Source of the DNA: Ifrita kowaldi
Taxonomy: Eukaryota; Chordata; Aves; Passeriformes; Cinclosomatidae
Length of the DNA: 64,000 bases
Direction of reading: 5' to 3'
NCBI GenBank assembly: GCA_013398055.1
Contig: VZRS01009479.1
Location: 62,001 to 126,000, forward strand
Position numbers and translations under genes: made by a program. The notes beneath the pieces are model-generated. The model worked only from the letters and a program-made list of their open reading frames with translations. It did not search any database and was not told the origin of the DNA. Of the stretch, positions 1 to 13,720 are shown piece after piece. Each line of letters opens with the position of its first letter. Position 1 is the first letter of the stretch.

Positions 1-3000
1 GCTCCTGGCACTGGAACATCTGTCTGCCAGCATGGGCAGGTGAATAAACACAGGAGTAGTGCTGTAAGTTCGGAGCAAGGATCCATCAAACTCCCGTTCT
101 GCCTCTGGGAGTGGCCACGTGCAGATAGACAGGGAATAAGGACAGGGCAGGTACAAATGGTATTTTATTCAGTCTCTAGGTATGAATGAAGTGGATTCTT
201 AGTTGTGATGCCAAGGCCCCAGAGCTGTGTCTGGGCAGCTGTTCCAGATGTGTGCTGCAGTAGCCTTGCAGTGACTGACTCTTGCCCCGGGGCAGTGGTG
301 GAGACCTGCCTGGCAGGGACTCGCTTTCCCTCTATTCAGGTAGCGCTGGGATACAGTAGCAGTGCATGAGGCTGGGAAGCACAGGCTGCAATGGAGTAAT
401 ATTGTCTTGCAGGGAAAAAATAATTGGAAAACACAAGGAATCAAATTTTTGAAAAGCTCAGCAGTTAAAACCTTCTATTTAACAATCTGGTTAAAGGAGA
501 CAGGTTTTCACAGGAGTTCACCTACCATGTATGTATTTACTCTCCTTATATATACATTCCATAAAAAGGTGTGCCTGTCTTCTTCCCCAGGCACTCCTTG
601 AGAAATGTCAAAAGTGCAGTTATAGAACTAGACTACTTGGGACCCTTCATTCACCTAGAAATTAACATAAATCATAATCTGGGAACAGACTTTATTCCTA
701 GGTTTTATTGTCTCCCACCAGAACAGTTAAGTGGCCAGACATCAAAATTACTGAGCTGTTAGAAACTCTTCACCCAGAACAGAATTTATTTGGTTTTTGC
801 ACATGGATGTCCGCAGAAGGAAAATTCCTGAAAATTAGTCTTGTGAGTCAGATGTGGCTTAGTATTGCTCTTTCTTTGTGTAAATGATGTCACTTTGTCC
901 ATTAATGAGAATGTTTAGCATTAATTTGTCGTATATTCAGCACCTACTTCAGAGAAAAAGTTGCAAAGTGTTAAAAAAGGAAACTTAGTGTCAGGAATTT
1001 ATTAATAATGAAAATGAGCAACATGGGAAAAGCCTGAAGGATTCTACAAGGTAAGTAATGGAGCATGCCATGAAATACCTTTTAACGTAATTGAAATTGA
1101 AATAATTTACAGTATTCCTGAAACAGAAAAATGTAAGTAATGGAAAGATCTGCTATGATATTTTTACTTCTTCAAAACTGAAATATGTTCGGGATAAGGA
1201 GAGGAACAGGAAGCAGAAGACATTGACTAGCAACTCCTTTTTAAATATTAGGGTACTAGAACTAGATTAACTGGTTTGCCAGTGGAGTTGGAGAAATAAA
1301 AGCAGTAATTTTGATAGTGGTAAATTTTAAGTTCCTATTGTTTCTTTGCAAGATTCCAAGAAATTGTATGCACATAGGGAAATATTTTCACATTTTGCTA
1401 AAAATTCAGTACCTTCAATTATAGTTTTATGTTTACATTCTGTGTTCGCTAATACAAACATCATTATGTTAGTCCTTCCATATTACTTTTTGGCTGTAGA
1501 TCTCTGAACATGTCACTGAGAGGTAAATAATGTATTTCAGGAAACTGATGAACAGAGAACTCATCCAAAGTGACTTCGAAATACTGTGGTGTGTTACTTT
1601 ATTTCACAACTTTTAATTATCCTTTCAAACAGTAAAACCAGTATCCTATTTGGGTAGCATGCCACATAATGGAAATGAAAGATACTCACTACAAGAAACA
1701 AGATTAGCCAGAGACCGTTGTCTGAAAACAATTTGCTGAAAGCATTTAGGCCATTCTTGCAAAATAAGGATGTGTTAAAAAAAAATTATATTCCTGTAAG
1801 GAATTTTAATAAGATCCTCTTCGAACTTGAACCTAGTTCCAGTTCTTAGGACTTTTGTGGGGAAAAACAAGTCTAACTCTGGTTACATCAAGACAAATGA
1901 AACCAGGTCAGGAAACCCAGCTCCTCCACCACTACAGTCTGTGAAAACACGATCCGGCCTGAATATTTGGTGTGGTGTCTGTGCTAGGAAGAAGCATGAA
2001 CAATTCTGGTAAAGTAGTGAAAATAGGAATTTGGGGTTTGGAGGGGTTTTTTTGTTATTATGAAATATGCAAGATGGGTGAAGTTATTGCAAGCTGGATG
2101 TTTGCTGTTGTGCATTTGTGTTTCAGGATCATGAGTAGCTCTCTGATTTTAAGCATTAGAAAACAGATGTCAGTGGGGATATTTTTTTTGCAAAGTAAAC
2201 ACACAAGTAGCAGGGTTAAACAAAGAAAAGTTTAGGTTTATTTAATAAGTTCCAATACTTCTTACTCGCTCAAGATATTTGCAGCAAGTTCTCTGGAGTA
2301 GAAAATGAAGGGAATGTGCCATGCAATTTTTCTTTAGCCTTTTTGCAATGCAACAGGGCAATCGATACAAATCTTTGCAGTAATCATATATTGATTTTCC
2401 TAGAATATAACTCCATTTAAAGCATTTTTATCCCCAGGAGTGAAAGCATTGGAGGCTATCAAAGGAGGAAGTAGCTTTCCTTGACCCCATCTGCAGTTCA
2501 CATTGATTAACAGAGGCTAGGTAAAATAAATAAATATGTGTGAGAGAGAATAAAGAAGAAAGAGTCACAGAAAGGTTAATACTGGCTGGGGAGAAACATA
2601 ATTATAGTGCATTAGGGTTTTTGTAAAATTATTAGGTCAGGATAAGCTAACAAGTGACTCGGAGAAGGTGGATTCTTCATTAAGTCAGAGCCAAATATTG
2701 CAATACCCATTTTTCACTGACTGTGCTACAAGTTCAAATAATGTGGAGCTTTCTAATGATCTGCCCCTGTGCACATGCAGGTATCAGGACAGTGAAATTG
2801 AGTTGAAACTGGTAGGTTTTCACTTTACCCTGTAATGGAACGTCTGTTATGATATACTGAGCCTGGGACAAATTCATAGTGAATGTGCAGAGGTGGCACT
2901 GAAAGAAGCTTGATGAATCCATGACATTTTATTTTCATTAATTGCAAAAATGCTGTTGTTGTAGATGGTTTTTAAAAGTTGCAAAAACACAATAGATTTG

Positions 3001-5400
3001 TTTTCTTTTTTATTTAACTTTATGAAAGATTAAAAATCGTGCAAGATATTATTTTAATATCATTTTAGTAACACTGAAGCAAGTCTCTTCTACTTTCATG
3101 TGCTGAATGCAGTTTTCAGTGTTTAACCTCTTGCTTTATTCACTGGAACTGCAAAGTAGGTGATGTCTCATCTCATGTAAGTGTCACACTCTCCTAGGAA
3201 ACAGTAAAACCAAGGCCATATACCGTAATTTTGGAATCAGATTTTTCTCAAAGTCAGGAATTTTGGGGTTTTGTGATTCGTCTTAGCTGCCCCAAAATTC
3301 CCTGCAGCCCATCCCATGCATCTTTATACTTTCAACCTGGCAGTTTTACCCCCTCTCCTGCCACTTCAGTCATTTCCTGGCCCTTATCCTCCCTTCCCTA
3401 TGTTTTTTGTGGCTGAAGCTAAATTCTCCTAGATCAGCCTTTATTAAGTTAAAAGGTGTGTGTAGCCTCATTATCCTTTGCAGTGCGTTGTAGTTGATAC
3501 TGTTTATTTTACCAGCAGCTTCAGAGTTATTTTGCTTCAGGCAAAGCAACTACTACACATTGTCAGATAAAGTACCTTATCTGTCAGCAGCACTCTTGTG
3601 AATTAATCATAATTCAATAGGTTTACTAATCAAGATTTGAGATGAATGTTTTGATAGAGCAATCAGATTTGTCCAATCTATCATTACTTGACAGTTGCTT
3701 TAGGCAGAGTGCTAACTTGGCATTAGGACCTGGTTCGGATGAGTTTGGCGTGGCCCCACCAGTCAGTGGCATCAGTTACTGAAGCCATGGACATCTACAT
3801 AGATACTAGTTATAGTTCTTTTGCAGTTTGAGAGAGACTGGAGTGAAGCTGAGATCAGGCAGCTCACACCTACCCTGTCCCACATTATCAAAACATTTTT
3901 GAACCAGGAGTTCACTTTGTCATTTTCACAAATAACAAAACTATTCCAAGCTCGTTGACAAATCTGAGACATGATTTATGGTAGCATATGCAAACATTGC
4001 TTAGGACTGAAAGGGTCATTGGAATAGAAAGGAGATAAAGTTAATATATTGTTAAGTGTCGCTAATTATGAATCAAGTCACGTCTGATGTCACTAAAATT
4101 TGTTCTTTATTTTGCCCAGTTAAACGTTCTTGGGGGTAATTTACAACATAGCTTGCAGCAGTTTCCTCAATTTGAAAGCATAAATGAAGGCTTTCATTGT
4201 ATATTGACATATTTTTCTTGTTAAGCAATGTTTAAAGTACTGATACAAGGTGCTGTAATAGTGGGTTAGACTGCAAGTGCAAGTTTGGTACATTGTAGTC
4301 AATAATGCATTAGTGTGGGAAAATGAAGAAGAGAATTGATGTGTTTGGGGTTTTTTTAAGATGGGTGGAGAAGAAGGAAAGAAGAGCCTTCAAACATCCA
4401 CAGCTAAATATAGACCTATTTTCCTAGTTCATGTAATTTCAGGGTATGTGTTAGTAGTATGAACGCAATACATATGTGGACCTCTAGTTTCATCATCATT
4501 TCAACATGTATTCTTTCTCTCATGCTAATCTTATGGTACTCGTGACTTTGGGGAGAGCATGTACGTGGTGATGTGATGGGAAGTCCACTGTGCGCTGTGC
4601 TCTGTACAGACAGTGGCTGTAGTTGAAGCTTGCTCTTGTGCAGCAGGTACAGAGAACTGTCTACCCATTACATCCTCTTGAAGCTTAACACAGAGCTAAA
4701 AACAGTCCCTTACCAATGGGATGTCAGCTCTTCTGTCTACATACAGTTTCTCTTCTAATAATTTGAAAACTTGAAACACAGTAGGTAAAAGAAGAAGCTA
4801 AAAAGTACTAGTTCTAATATAGATATTCAGCCCTAAGCCTCATAAACCAAAAACCTGCAGGCTTAACATTTTATATAGCAGAAATTAAATGCCTATACTG
4901 TTGCAGTTGGAGTTTAGTACAACGCTGGGGCAACTTGCCTTGCTGATATTTTGGTAACAGTGTCATTTAGTGATGACTTCAGAAGACTGTGGTATAAATA
5001 TTTGTGTTCACTTGATGCTAAATAAGCAATCAGAACGCTAGATCATTGCAGCCCTGCTTTAGTTGCTTTCCTGGAGTAATCTGTGAGCTCCAAAGGTTCA
5101 CTAACTCCCAGAATACCTGCACAGCTGCTTTCTAAAGGCCTGGTGCAAATACTTCTTGGAAACTGCACTGGAATAAGGCTGCCAGCAGCACTAAAGAGTA
5201 TTGGCAGGTGAGCTGAGTCACAGTCTAATGATCACCCGACCTGTATTGAATCTGTGGCAGACAGTGAGGACAATAACTCCTCTCTGTAATGATCAATGAG
5301 ATACTTTTCTGGTTAACTTCAGCACAAGTGGAATGCCTTCAGTACCTGCTGTGGCCAGGGAGAACGTTTCTGTGTCATCTTGTGAAGCAACACTGACTAG
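1..5400. other. Non-coding AT-rich sequence, no gene seen
   Basis: No open frame longer than about 90 codons and none with a recognisable domain. The first 400 bases are richer in G+C than what follows and hold several short CTG/CAG-rich phrases, but I could not match them to a repeat family. Around 2043-2053 and 4344-4357 there is a G4T7 motif that recurs elsewhere in the window. The remainder is ordinary AT-rich intergenic or intronic DNA. Confidence 0.7.
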
Positions 5401-5474
5401 TAAAAAAACCCCAAAGTGATACTCGAGTGCAAGGAAAAATGAACCTCTAATTTTAACATTTTGGGGTTTTTTTA
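5401..5474. repeat. 15-bp perfect inverted repeat
   Basis: The arm at 5401-5415 (T, seven A, four C, three A) is the exact reverse complement of 5460-5474, with a 44-base spacer. The right arm overlaps the left arm of a second inverted repeat (5470-5571), so the two structures are mutually exclusive as cruciforms. The arms are low in complexity (A7C4), which weakens the case for function. It could be a decayed short inverted-repeat transposon, but no flanking target duplication is obvious. Confidence 0.75.
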
Positions 5475-5571
5475 GCATAGCCTGCCAAATTTAAAAAGAA
5501 AAAAAATACCGTTTTATGACTTTTATTTTAAAAAGATTTTTTTTATTTTTGCAGGCACTGCTATGCTAAAA
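5470..5571. repeat. Imperfect ~100-bp hairpin, 11-bp outer arms
   Basis: TTTTAGCATAG at 5470-5480 pairs exactly with CTATGCTAAAA at 5561-5571. A further five pairs form between CCTGC (5481-5485) and GCAGG (5551-5555), separated from the outer stem by a five-base bulge on the right side. The interior is A-rich on the left and T-rich on the right, so it can extend the stem. The size suits a small hairpin transposon remnant or a structured RNA; no mature microRNA was recognised. Confidence 0.65.
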
Positions 5572-8150
5572 GCCAAAGTGAATATTATTTGTACTCACAG
5601 CTCATAAAATACCATAGGCCTGTTTCTGTGGAGTGATGAGAATTACATTGACTTTGCCACCACAGGATTCCTTCTAATATCCTGTCAACATTCTCATGCC
5701 CTGCATTTACTGCTGTGCTCAAATCCCATCTCTCCATAACATTTAAAAGGAATAATGAAAGAACATCTTCGCCAAAACCAAACTACCCCGTTGTTTCATT
5801 TGTGCACTGAACTGCTGTTGATTACTTTTCAAGTTCCCTCTACCTGATAAACTACCTGGGTGAGAATTTTTCCTGTGCAAATTTAGATGAAGAAAGCTTT
5901 TTGATGATCAATGAAGTACCGTGTATGTAAAGTGGTTAATTAAATTTCTTTTCTTCCTCCATCAAATTCTGCAAGTTAAAAATCCCATTCTGAGGTTCTC
6001 CACTCACTCAAAACCCTAATGCCTTGACAGCCACCTTTGACTTCATTTTCTTCGTGATAAAATCTATCATGACACGCAAGAGTGCCTTGCTCATGTGAGA
6101 TGAATGATGGTCCTTCATGCTTACTACAATAACATGAGATTAACATAGATCAAAGATTTGCTAGAGTTGTTAAGAGTAGGCAGTCTCCACATACTTAATA
6201 GATCTGGATTTTTTTTCTCTTTTGCTAGTTAACATATCAAACTAATAAATAGCAATGAGTCATTCTGCTTTTTTTCCTTCTGAGTGCTAATAAATGTATA
6301 TGAGTTGGCAGTTTTATAATGGTGAAGAGATAAAAAATGTTCCTGGTAAAAAGATGCTCCGTGTGAATACTTGTATGCATTTCTGTTCACATGGTCATAT
6401 ATCTAACACCTGTGTGATCCCTCAGGCAATTCAGTCACTCATTTTTCCTGCCAATTTGCTTGCTTCATTTTGATCTATGTTTGCTATCATTTGTCAACTG
6501 ACACCTTTAGCATGTTTTCACATCAGTTGTTTTGAGAACATGAATGCTGATAATTACATCAGTGCTGCCCCACTGCAGAAGTATAGACTAGACAGTCACC
6601 TGGGACTAGATTTTTATAAGTTATTTAACAGTTATTAATTTCTCATTTTCATGTGTTGTGAAATTGCTGGTTGCTTATCAATTTCTCTCATTGCAGATTT
6701 GTAGCAGTAACTACAACTCCTCCATTGAGTGCATGTAACAATGGCTTCAGTATTTGAGCTTTTGGTTGGGTCTTTTCCCCAGCTGTACATCTCTTGCCTC
6801 CCCTCAGATGGATGCCAAAGACCTGAAGAATAGTCTCAGGTTTCCAGTGCCTCAGTTTTTCTCAACTTCCTTAGTTTAAAGCAGAATTCCCCAGAGTTTG
6901 TGCATGCACACAGCCGCCATCTCTGCATTCCTAAGTTTCAATGAAAGACTAGTCTTTTTCATGACTTACTGAGGTTCTCTAAGGGCATCATGATAATATT
7001 CTTAACAGTGTCAGGCATTCCTTGTAATTTATGTTTTTTTCTCATTACCGTGGTAGTTCCATCATCCAGTTCTGGGTTCTGGTTGTTCTTCCTTTCTGTG
7101 GGAGCAGTCTTCTCTCTAGCATTCACTTTTAAAAATGAGTGTAGGTGAGATCTAGAGGGTAATTGTGGTTCCCACCCATATATGGCTTTGCACAAACAAG
7201 ATATCCCAGAAGACTCCTTGCCAAAGTTAATTTTCATTTTAGTCAACTTGTTCATATGGTTTCCTTCCCCAAACCTCATGCTTTGAGAATGGAAGCATTC
7301 AGTGCAAGGAGTAACTTGTCTTTCTGTGTACATGGGACTAAACATTTTACCAAACCATTGTCTTTTTGTTTAGACAAAGATCTAAAGACATAATGAAATA
7401 AGCCAGAAACTCATTGAAATAGAATCACGTTACTGTAACAGAAACACATTTTGTATCTAAGCAGTAGATGAAGCTCCTTAAAACAAGTTTTAAATAAAAC
7501 AAGAATTGTTCCAGTAGTGTTAAACAGTGCTACTGCTTTAAAAGAGACTTAGCCCAAAGGGCTTATTACCACAATTTTCCAAGTCTTTAATTTATTATGT
7601 GCTCGGTGTTTTACTACCTTTCCCAGATTTTAGTTATCTCAGCCCCACTCTGGAGTGCTGAAAGGTCAAGAGGTGCACTGCAAAGGCTGTGAGTGGAAAG
7701 GCACATCAATGCTAAAATGTTTAGAGTATCGGAAATCAAGGAATACAATATAAAGCTGTTTACTTCTGAAGTGCTTATGCATATTTTGAAATCCAGCATA
7801 AACCTTCTTTAAGCATTGTAATGCATAATTAGCATTTACCTTTGTATCTATGCATTTCTTCATAAGTGTCTAGAACAGGATTTACTGGGAATTCAGTATG
7901 AGTCCATCAGATTTTCAGCCTGAAATCTAAATGTATGAGTTGTGGGCTTATGTTTTTACTTTTTTTTTTAATTTATGGTTTTTTAACTGAAATTTTGGCT
8001 TTTTAGTGTGTCTTCCACAAGGAGACAAAGTGATAAGGCATTCACAACAACAACCATTCAGTCTGCAAACATCCAGATGTACATGTGTTATAGGGGACAC
8101 ACGATATTGTTGTTTAAAAATAAAAATAAATAAGTATATAAATAAATTTA
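5572..8150. other. Non-coding AT-rich sequence, no gene seen
   Basis: The longest open frame is 128 codons on the minus strand (6959-7345). It has no domain, signal peptide or exon-like context and is taken as chance. No repeat family was recognised. An A/T-rich run with AAATAAAT-type phrases leads into the SINE remnant at its right end. Confidence 0.7.
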
Positions 8151-8205
8151 TGTGGCACCTTTTATCCGCAAGGATCCCAAAGTATTTTAGAAAACTCTTA
8201 ACATA
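8151..8205 (+). mobile_element. MIR-type amniote SINE remnant
   Basis: The stretch reads GGCACCTTTTATC, then AAGGATCCCAAAGTATTTTAG and AAAACTCTTAAC. This matches, in order, the central phrase of the MIR-type elements widespread in amniotes (GGCACCTTTCATC, AAGGATCCCAAAGC, CTTTACAAAC). The downstream MIR core is not recognisable here, so this is a short decayed fragment. The family match is from memory of the consensus. Confidence 0.55.
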
Positions 8206-11200
8206 TGTTGGATCATCTAGTATGCCACTAGAGTATTGGCACCTGTGGTACAGAGCACAATGACCTTTAAAAAAAGTAAAATCCTTTTTAAAAATATAGG
8301 TTCAAAAGATGATAAGCATCCAGGTCAACTGCCACTAAAGTCGATTTTGATGGGAGTACACAAGAACAAATTCAGGTTATTTTATATGGCAAATTGGAAA
8401 GAAAAGCATTTTCCACTTTTCTCCCCCCAAAATCTGTCATTTTACAGGCTCATTAGTATACTGCTTATGATTTCAGATCTTAAGGAGGCTTTTTAAAATC
8501 ATCCCAGTTTAATTTCAGTTGTATGTACCTAAATTTGCGCTGTCCAGCTCCTGCATCTGGGGAAAGGGACAGGGTTTGGGACAGAGGTGCTGCTGGCTCC
8601 TGGAGATGGGGAGCAGATAGGGATGGCATGATCACTCCATGGTAACACCACTAGTGTTAACTCTTTTCTAGAAAAAACTTATCCTTTATCAAGAACAAAT
8701 GGTCTTGGTGAAGACCTCTGATAATATACAGTGTATTATCATTGTTAAAAATGTATTTCACTTGATTTGTCATAATAACACTTCTTGGAAGAGAGATGAA
8801 AAATACTCTTCTGAAAGTCCAGTGGCTTTAGCTTAGCTTTGAGAAACTTGGTAAGCGGTAGCAGTAGCCAGCCCAGGCATGTTTTTAACTCCTGGGAAAC
8901 ATCTGTGTGAAAGAGGTTTTTAATTTCTGATGTAATGGTTTTGGTTAAGAAACCTCCTTTTTTTGGCAGTTGCATGAATGAGTTTAATTTTTATAATTAA
9001 AATACTTTGATTCATTTGTTTCATTTTAGTGAAAATGTCAACAACATTGATTACATTTAGATATTTTTCAGTCTAAATTAAGTGGTAAATATTTTTGTAA
9101 ATGAATTCATCTGTTGTTTAGAGAACATACAAGTGTAAAAGAAAGCAGAGTTAATTTGTTTCTTACCTCATTGACCATCCTGCTAATATTCACCATCCCT
9201 TTGTAGCACAAGTTACAAAGTATTTAATACCTTAAGTCAGAAAACTACGTTGGCATTTTTACAGGGCCTTTTTAAATAAGTCTGTGGCTTGGGAATGTTT
9301 CCACACCTGTCTCTTCCTCAAAATCCCCTCCAAAGAGTAGTAGTTTTAAATCATGGTTAGTCTTTATCTAAGACTAATGTTTACTTGCCTTTTCAGGCCC
9401 TGCATGTGTTAGCAGAGTGGGATGGAAGTGGAATAATTACTTAATGTCATTACATATAATGTAAACCCAACTAGGAACGTAAAGATGTGATTCTTTTTTT
9501 TTTTAATTCTTCCTCATACAAAGGTAAGGGGCAGGTGGGAATGAGGCAGCCATTGCTGTGGGAATTAATTTAAGAAATATCCATGTTTATGCTGTATCCG
9601 TTTCATCGATTTCATGCAAACTAATGGCTTTTGCATGTTTTTAGAGAAGCTGGTTGGGTGTCATAAGAAATGAATATGCTTTGGAAGATGTCCAAAACTT
9701 TGACAATGCCCTTTTTTTTTCAATACTAGTTATTAAATAGTCTATAGTTAATGTAAGTGACAGCTGAGTGTTGATTAGGGTAGGATAAACCAGAACAAAT
9801 ATTAATAACTTGCTTGTGTACTGTATGGGCAAAATTTCAAGTCAATGATAAAATATTGTTAATCAGTGGATTGATTTGACCATAAAGCAGTTGTATATTG
9901 ATGCAATCGAAGCATTAAATTTGAACATTGCCATCTCTGTGTGTCTGAGATTTGAAAGCTACATTGCAGACTATTAATTCCCTACTACTGATGGTAATTA
10001 GAGAAGGGGATTTTTAAGGGGGATATCCACCCTCTACAGAATGGAAAGGGGAAAAGTTCTCTAATGAATATGATGCAAGATGATGAAAACGGATCATTAA
10101 AGTATGGAGGAGCTACTGTAACAGTCATATCTCTGCAAATGGCCCTTGCTGTCTGCCTGTCACTGAAGTGTAGAGAGAGGGAGGGGAAAAGTAGTTCAGA
10201 GGACACAGTAGCATGGTGGGGAGATTATTTTCCCAGGCACATTCATGATATTTGAGTCCCTGAATCTGAAATGGTAAGTCGGAGTATTAAGCAGTAATTT
10301 TAGATGTATGACTCTTACTGAGCTGGAAGTTCTAGTTCAGGAGACACTGAGGTCCAGGTTTAATTCTCCAGGAAGTACTATTTGGATATTTGGTGTATTG
10401 ACATTAACCATACACTGATTCAGAACCAAAAGCTTTGTCAGTTGTAAACAGCTGATCCTTTCCTCTTAGAAGTGGGTTTTCATCAGGTGGTCTCTCATGA
10501 CAAAGGAGTTGATTAGAGAATTTATTCTTTATTTCAAAATAAAAGGACATTTGAGTCTAGGCACAAGGGAAAATGTCTACTCTTTGCCTCTTTAGCACCT
10601 CTGAAATCCATTGGAATATGTTTATTAGTTTTCTGAAGACTGAAAAGGCTTTGAATTGTCAGTGGCACATGTACTCACACACAGAAATCTGAGAGAAGCT
10701 GGAAATTTTTTTTTGTTTTGACTGACACTTGCAAGACGTCAGCTAAGTGAAATGCAGTAGGTAGCTGTGAACAATTTCCTCCTCCTTTTTTTGTGCTCAT
10801 ATTTTATTTACTGCAGCTTGCTCTCAGTGTTCCAAATAATCTTAAAATAAATCTGATCCTATTTGATAAGACCAACAGTTTCTTCCCATCTTCTCTCTTC
10901 AAATCCAATCAAATTCCTTATCAACCTAAAAATAATCAGAGCAAGTCTCTTGAGAATTCCCCACAGCCATTACCTGACTTTCCCCAGAATATTTCCTCAT
11001 CTCTTAGGGAGAAGGGAGTGCCAAAAAAATGCCAATAGTCTGGCTTCAAAGCAGGAGATCTCACTCACTGACTGGTATTGCTTCTCCTGGGGGTTTCTTT
11101 TGTGAGCAGTTGCTACTGTGGGCAAACTAAAAAGAGAGGAAGGGCATCTGGTGTGATTTCTCACAAGTTTTGGTGATATACAGGAAAAACTGCATTTAAA

Positions 11201-12724
11201 AAGGTGCTTAGAAGACAGCAGTAAATAGAAATTTCCATTGCAAAGCTTTTCAATGTTTAGGGAACCACCACTTAGACAAATTGCACACTGGTTACATTTT
11301 CCAAATGGGCTTATTATAGATACAAAACATTATGGAATTGTCATTGCCATGTTTTCTAGTGTAAATGAAGCAATCATTAAGCAGAAAACAAAACCAAACA
11401 AAGCAGGTGGTGTGGTGTCCATTGCTAGGGAACAGTTCTGAAGCATGGCAGAGCAGCTTCAATAAGCAGAAAAGTTGTGGTATCTTAACCCAGTAATGCT
11501 GTATTGCATGGTTAAACATCCCAAATGAATTCAGAACAATTAAAGAATGAAAGACTGGGTTTAACTGTATTTTTTCAAGATCTATGCACATTATAATAAC
11601 ATATAAAACTCCATTTCTAATTGGAGTAACATTTTGTATGGTGATGAACAGATGTCCAAGTGTCTGAAATTAACTGGCACGAATGGCCCTTTCTGTAGTC
11701 ACAGCCATAAAGGAAGGAGAGATTTACACAACTCTAGTGAGTTCCTGAGCATGCCAAGGAGAAGCATCACTCTCTTTGGAATCTCAGTCCAGAGCTCTGC
11801 CTACCTTGTATGGAGACATGCTCCAGCTTCCTCCAAGTCAGCTCTTTGATTCATGAGCTCTGAACATAATTGAATGATGCTGTAAATGTGGGATGTGAAT
11901 TGTTACATTTTTACCGTTCTAAAATGTAACTCAAAGAAAGACATGAACTGAATAGGAAAGCTGCCATTTTCCTCAGGAGTGCTTGTTTTCTCTTTTGGGC
12001 TCAGCAAAAACAACAGCAAGGGCCAAGTCATTTGATCACCATTATGTGTAGTAATTTGTCTGAAGTTATTTTCTCATTGTGCTTCAGAAAAAAATGACAG
12101 AATAGGGGTACAGGGGACAATTTACAGCTGTTTTTAATAATTCATTTCAGCATTGATATGTGACAGAAAATCTCCATTTGAGCTCAGAGGTTGAAAGCTA
12201 TTTCATAGCAAAAGGAAGCTACTTGTTTGCATTGGTTTCTTAATGCAGAATGCTTAAAGCAGCAGAAACTACATTAGTAAAACTGCATGAAATAAATACA
12301 AATATATTGGGGGGATTGGGGAAATGCAGTTTGTGAATGAGTCTATATGACAGAAATGAGACCTGTAGTATTTGGGTAGAGATTGTTCCTCAGGCTGCAA
12401 ACAGCCTTTAGGTCCATACACTTCTCTCATCTGCAAGTACAAAGGAGTCTGTGCACAGGGGAGGAGAGAAATGTGGCCCTTTATGATGAGTGAATTGAGA
12501 GCTTGAGTTCACATAAGCACTGTTCTATTAGCACAGCCCAAGACCAAAGGTATTGCAAATTAATTGAGCAAAAGAATTTGTGTACAGTTGGCATGTCTGT
12601 TCTTACATGAATCAAAAGGAGGAATTGGGCAGAGCTCCTTTTAGGAAGAAAAGAAAAACATATGTTAGTTATTGTATTGAGAGGATGTTTTTATGAGAAA
12701 AGGGGATGCTGCTTCATTAATAAC
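8206..12724. other. Non-coding AT-rich sequence, no gene seen
   Basis: Open frames are all at or below about 100 codons and carry no domain. Short T-rich runs occur near 9492 and 9710. Nothing resembling an exon, RNA gene or young transposon was found. Confidence 0.7.
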
Positions 12725-13065
12725 TGACATGTCACACCAATTCTGGTAGGTCTGATAGATTAAACATGAACCTCTCATTATTCAAGCAGCTGAAATGTAT
12801 TGGCTGCTTTACCCACCTAATATTTATTCCTTGCACAGTATAACTACAAAATTGACATCTTCTTTTAAAATTATTTGGCTGTAATAAATATAAAACTTTC
12901 ACCACTGATGTAAAGCATTGCTAGCTGGCATCATTTCCTATCCCTTTTTAATTATTCTTGACACTGTGGAGAAACATCTAATATAAATCTGTAATGTGCT
13001 CTGATGACAAACTACACGGTTGGAAGACCATGTAATCTCTCCACAATTAATTAAAGTGCACAGAG
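12725..13065. promoter_or_regulatory. Candidate conserved non-coding element
   Basis: The stretch is repeat-free with balanced composition and dense AT-core binding-site words (TAATTA, TTATTC, AATTAATTAAAG) mixed with GC-containing words. This texture is typical of vertebrate developmental enhancers. It ends directly before the homopyrimidine tract at 13071. The call rests on appearance only, without any alignment. Confidence 0.3.
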
Positions 13066-13070
13066 CTGCT

Positions 13071-13123
13071 TTTTTTTCCCTTTTTTTTTTCCTTATTTTC
13101 CACCCCTCCCCCCCCCCCCCCCC
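13071..13123. repeat. Homopyrimidine tract ending in a long C run
   Basis: A T8 run, a T12 run and a terminal uninterrupted run of about 17-18 C form a nearly pure pyrimidine strand. Such tracts are length-unstable, and the purine strand can form a G-quadruplex or triplex. The exact C count may be affected by sequencing slippage. Confidence 0.9.
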
Positions 13124-13479
13124 AGCAACCAGATGCCACTGACTGGCTCAAATAACACTGCTGTCAACTGTAAAAAATTAAGATCCAAACCCTAAGAAAA
13201 GTACTTAAATAAAGAAACCAGATGCTCCAGATGCCAGGTTACTTTTGATATTATGGCATACATCTTTGTGGCAGGCACTATTGTTCAACATCTGTAGCTT
13301 TACATACTTAATTACTGACATAGCAAATCTGTTGGCAGTTTATTTCCAAAAGTATCTGTCACTTCAGCAAATCCTTTATTGAAAACTGAACGATGCCAAT
13401 CAGTGTGAATAGTTCACAAGCACGCCTAGAGCAATGAAATTAAGGAGGATTTGACTGCTGTTTGTTCAATGGGCATAGC

Positions 13480-13720
13480 CTTTTGTTTTTGAATGGGTGT
13501 GAATCTGCTTCAGAAGAGCTTCAGCTCTGTGCTAGAAGCACTTAGCAGTCCTGTAAGGCTTGTGGACACATGGAGTCGATCAAATGCAAATTAATAACAA
13601 TTTTTAGGCCACATAAGAATGTTGCTGTAACATTTATTGACTGTAATAATACTGTGGATGGAAGACAGGTTAATAAAAAGTGTTTATTAAATATTATTGT
13701 ACCACCATATGACTTTCAGA
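13480..13720. promoter_or_regulatory. Candidate enhancer with adjoining octamer and SOX-like site
   Basis: A perfect octamer ATGCAAAT lies at 13584-13591, followed four bases later by AACAAT at 13596-13601. These are the recognition words of POU-class factors and of SOX high-mobility-group factors. The surroundings are unique sequence rich in TAAT cores. Composite SOX/POU sites are a known enhancer feature, though the order and spacing here differ from the classic adjacent arrangement. Function is inferred. Confidence 0.35.
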
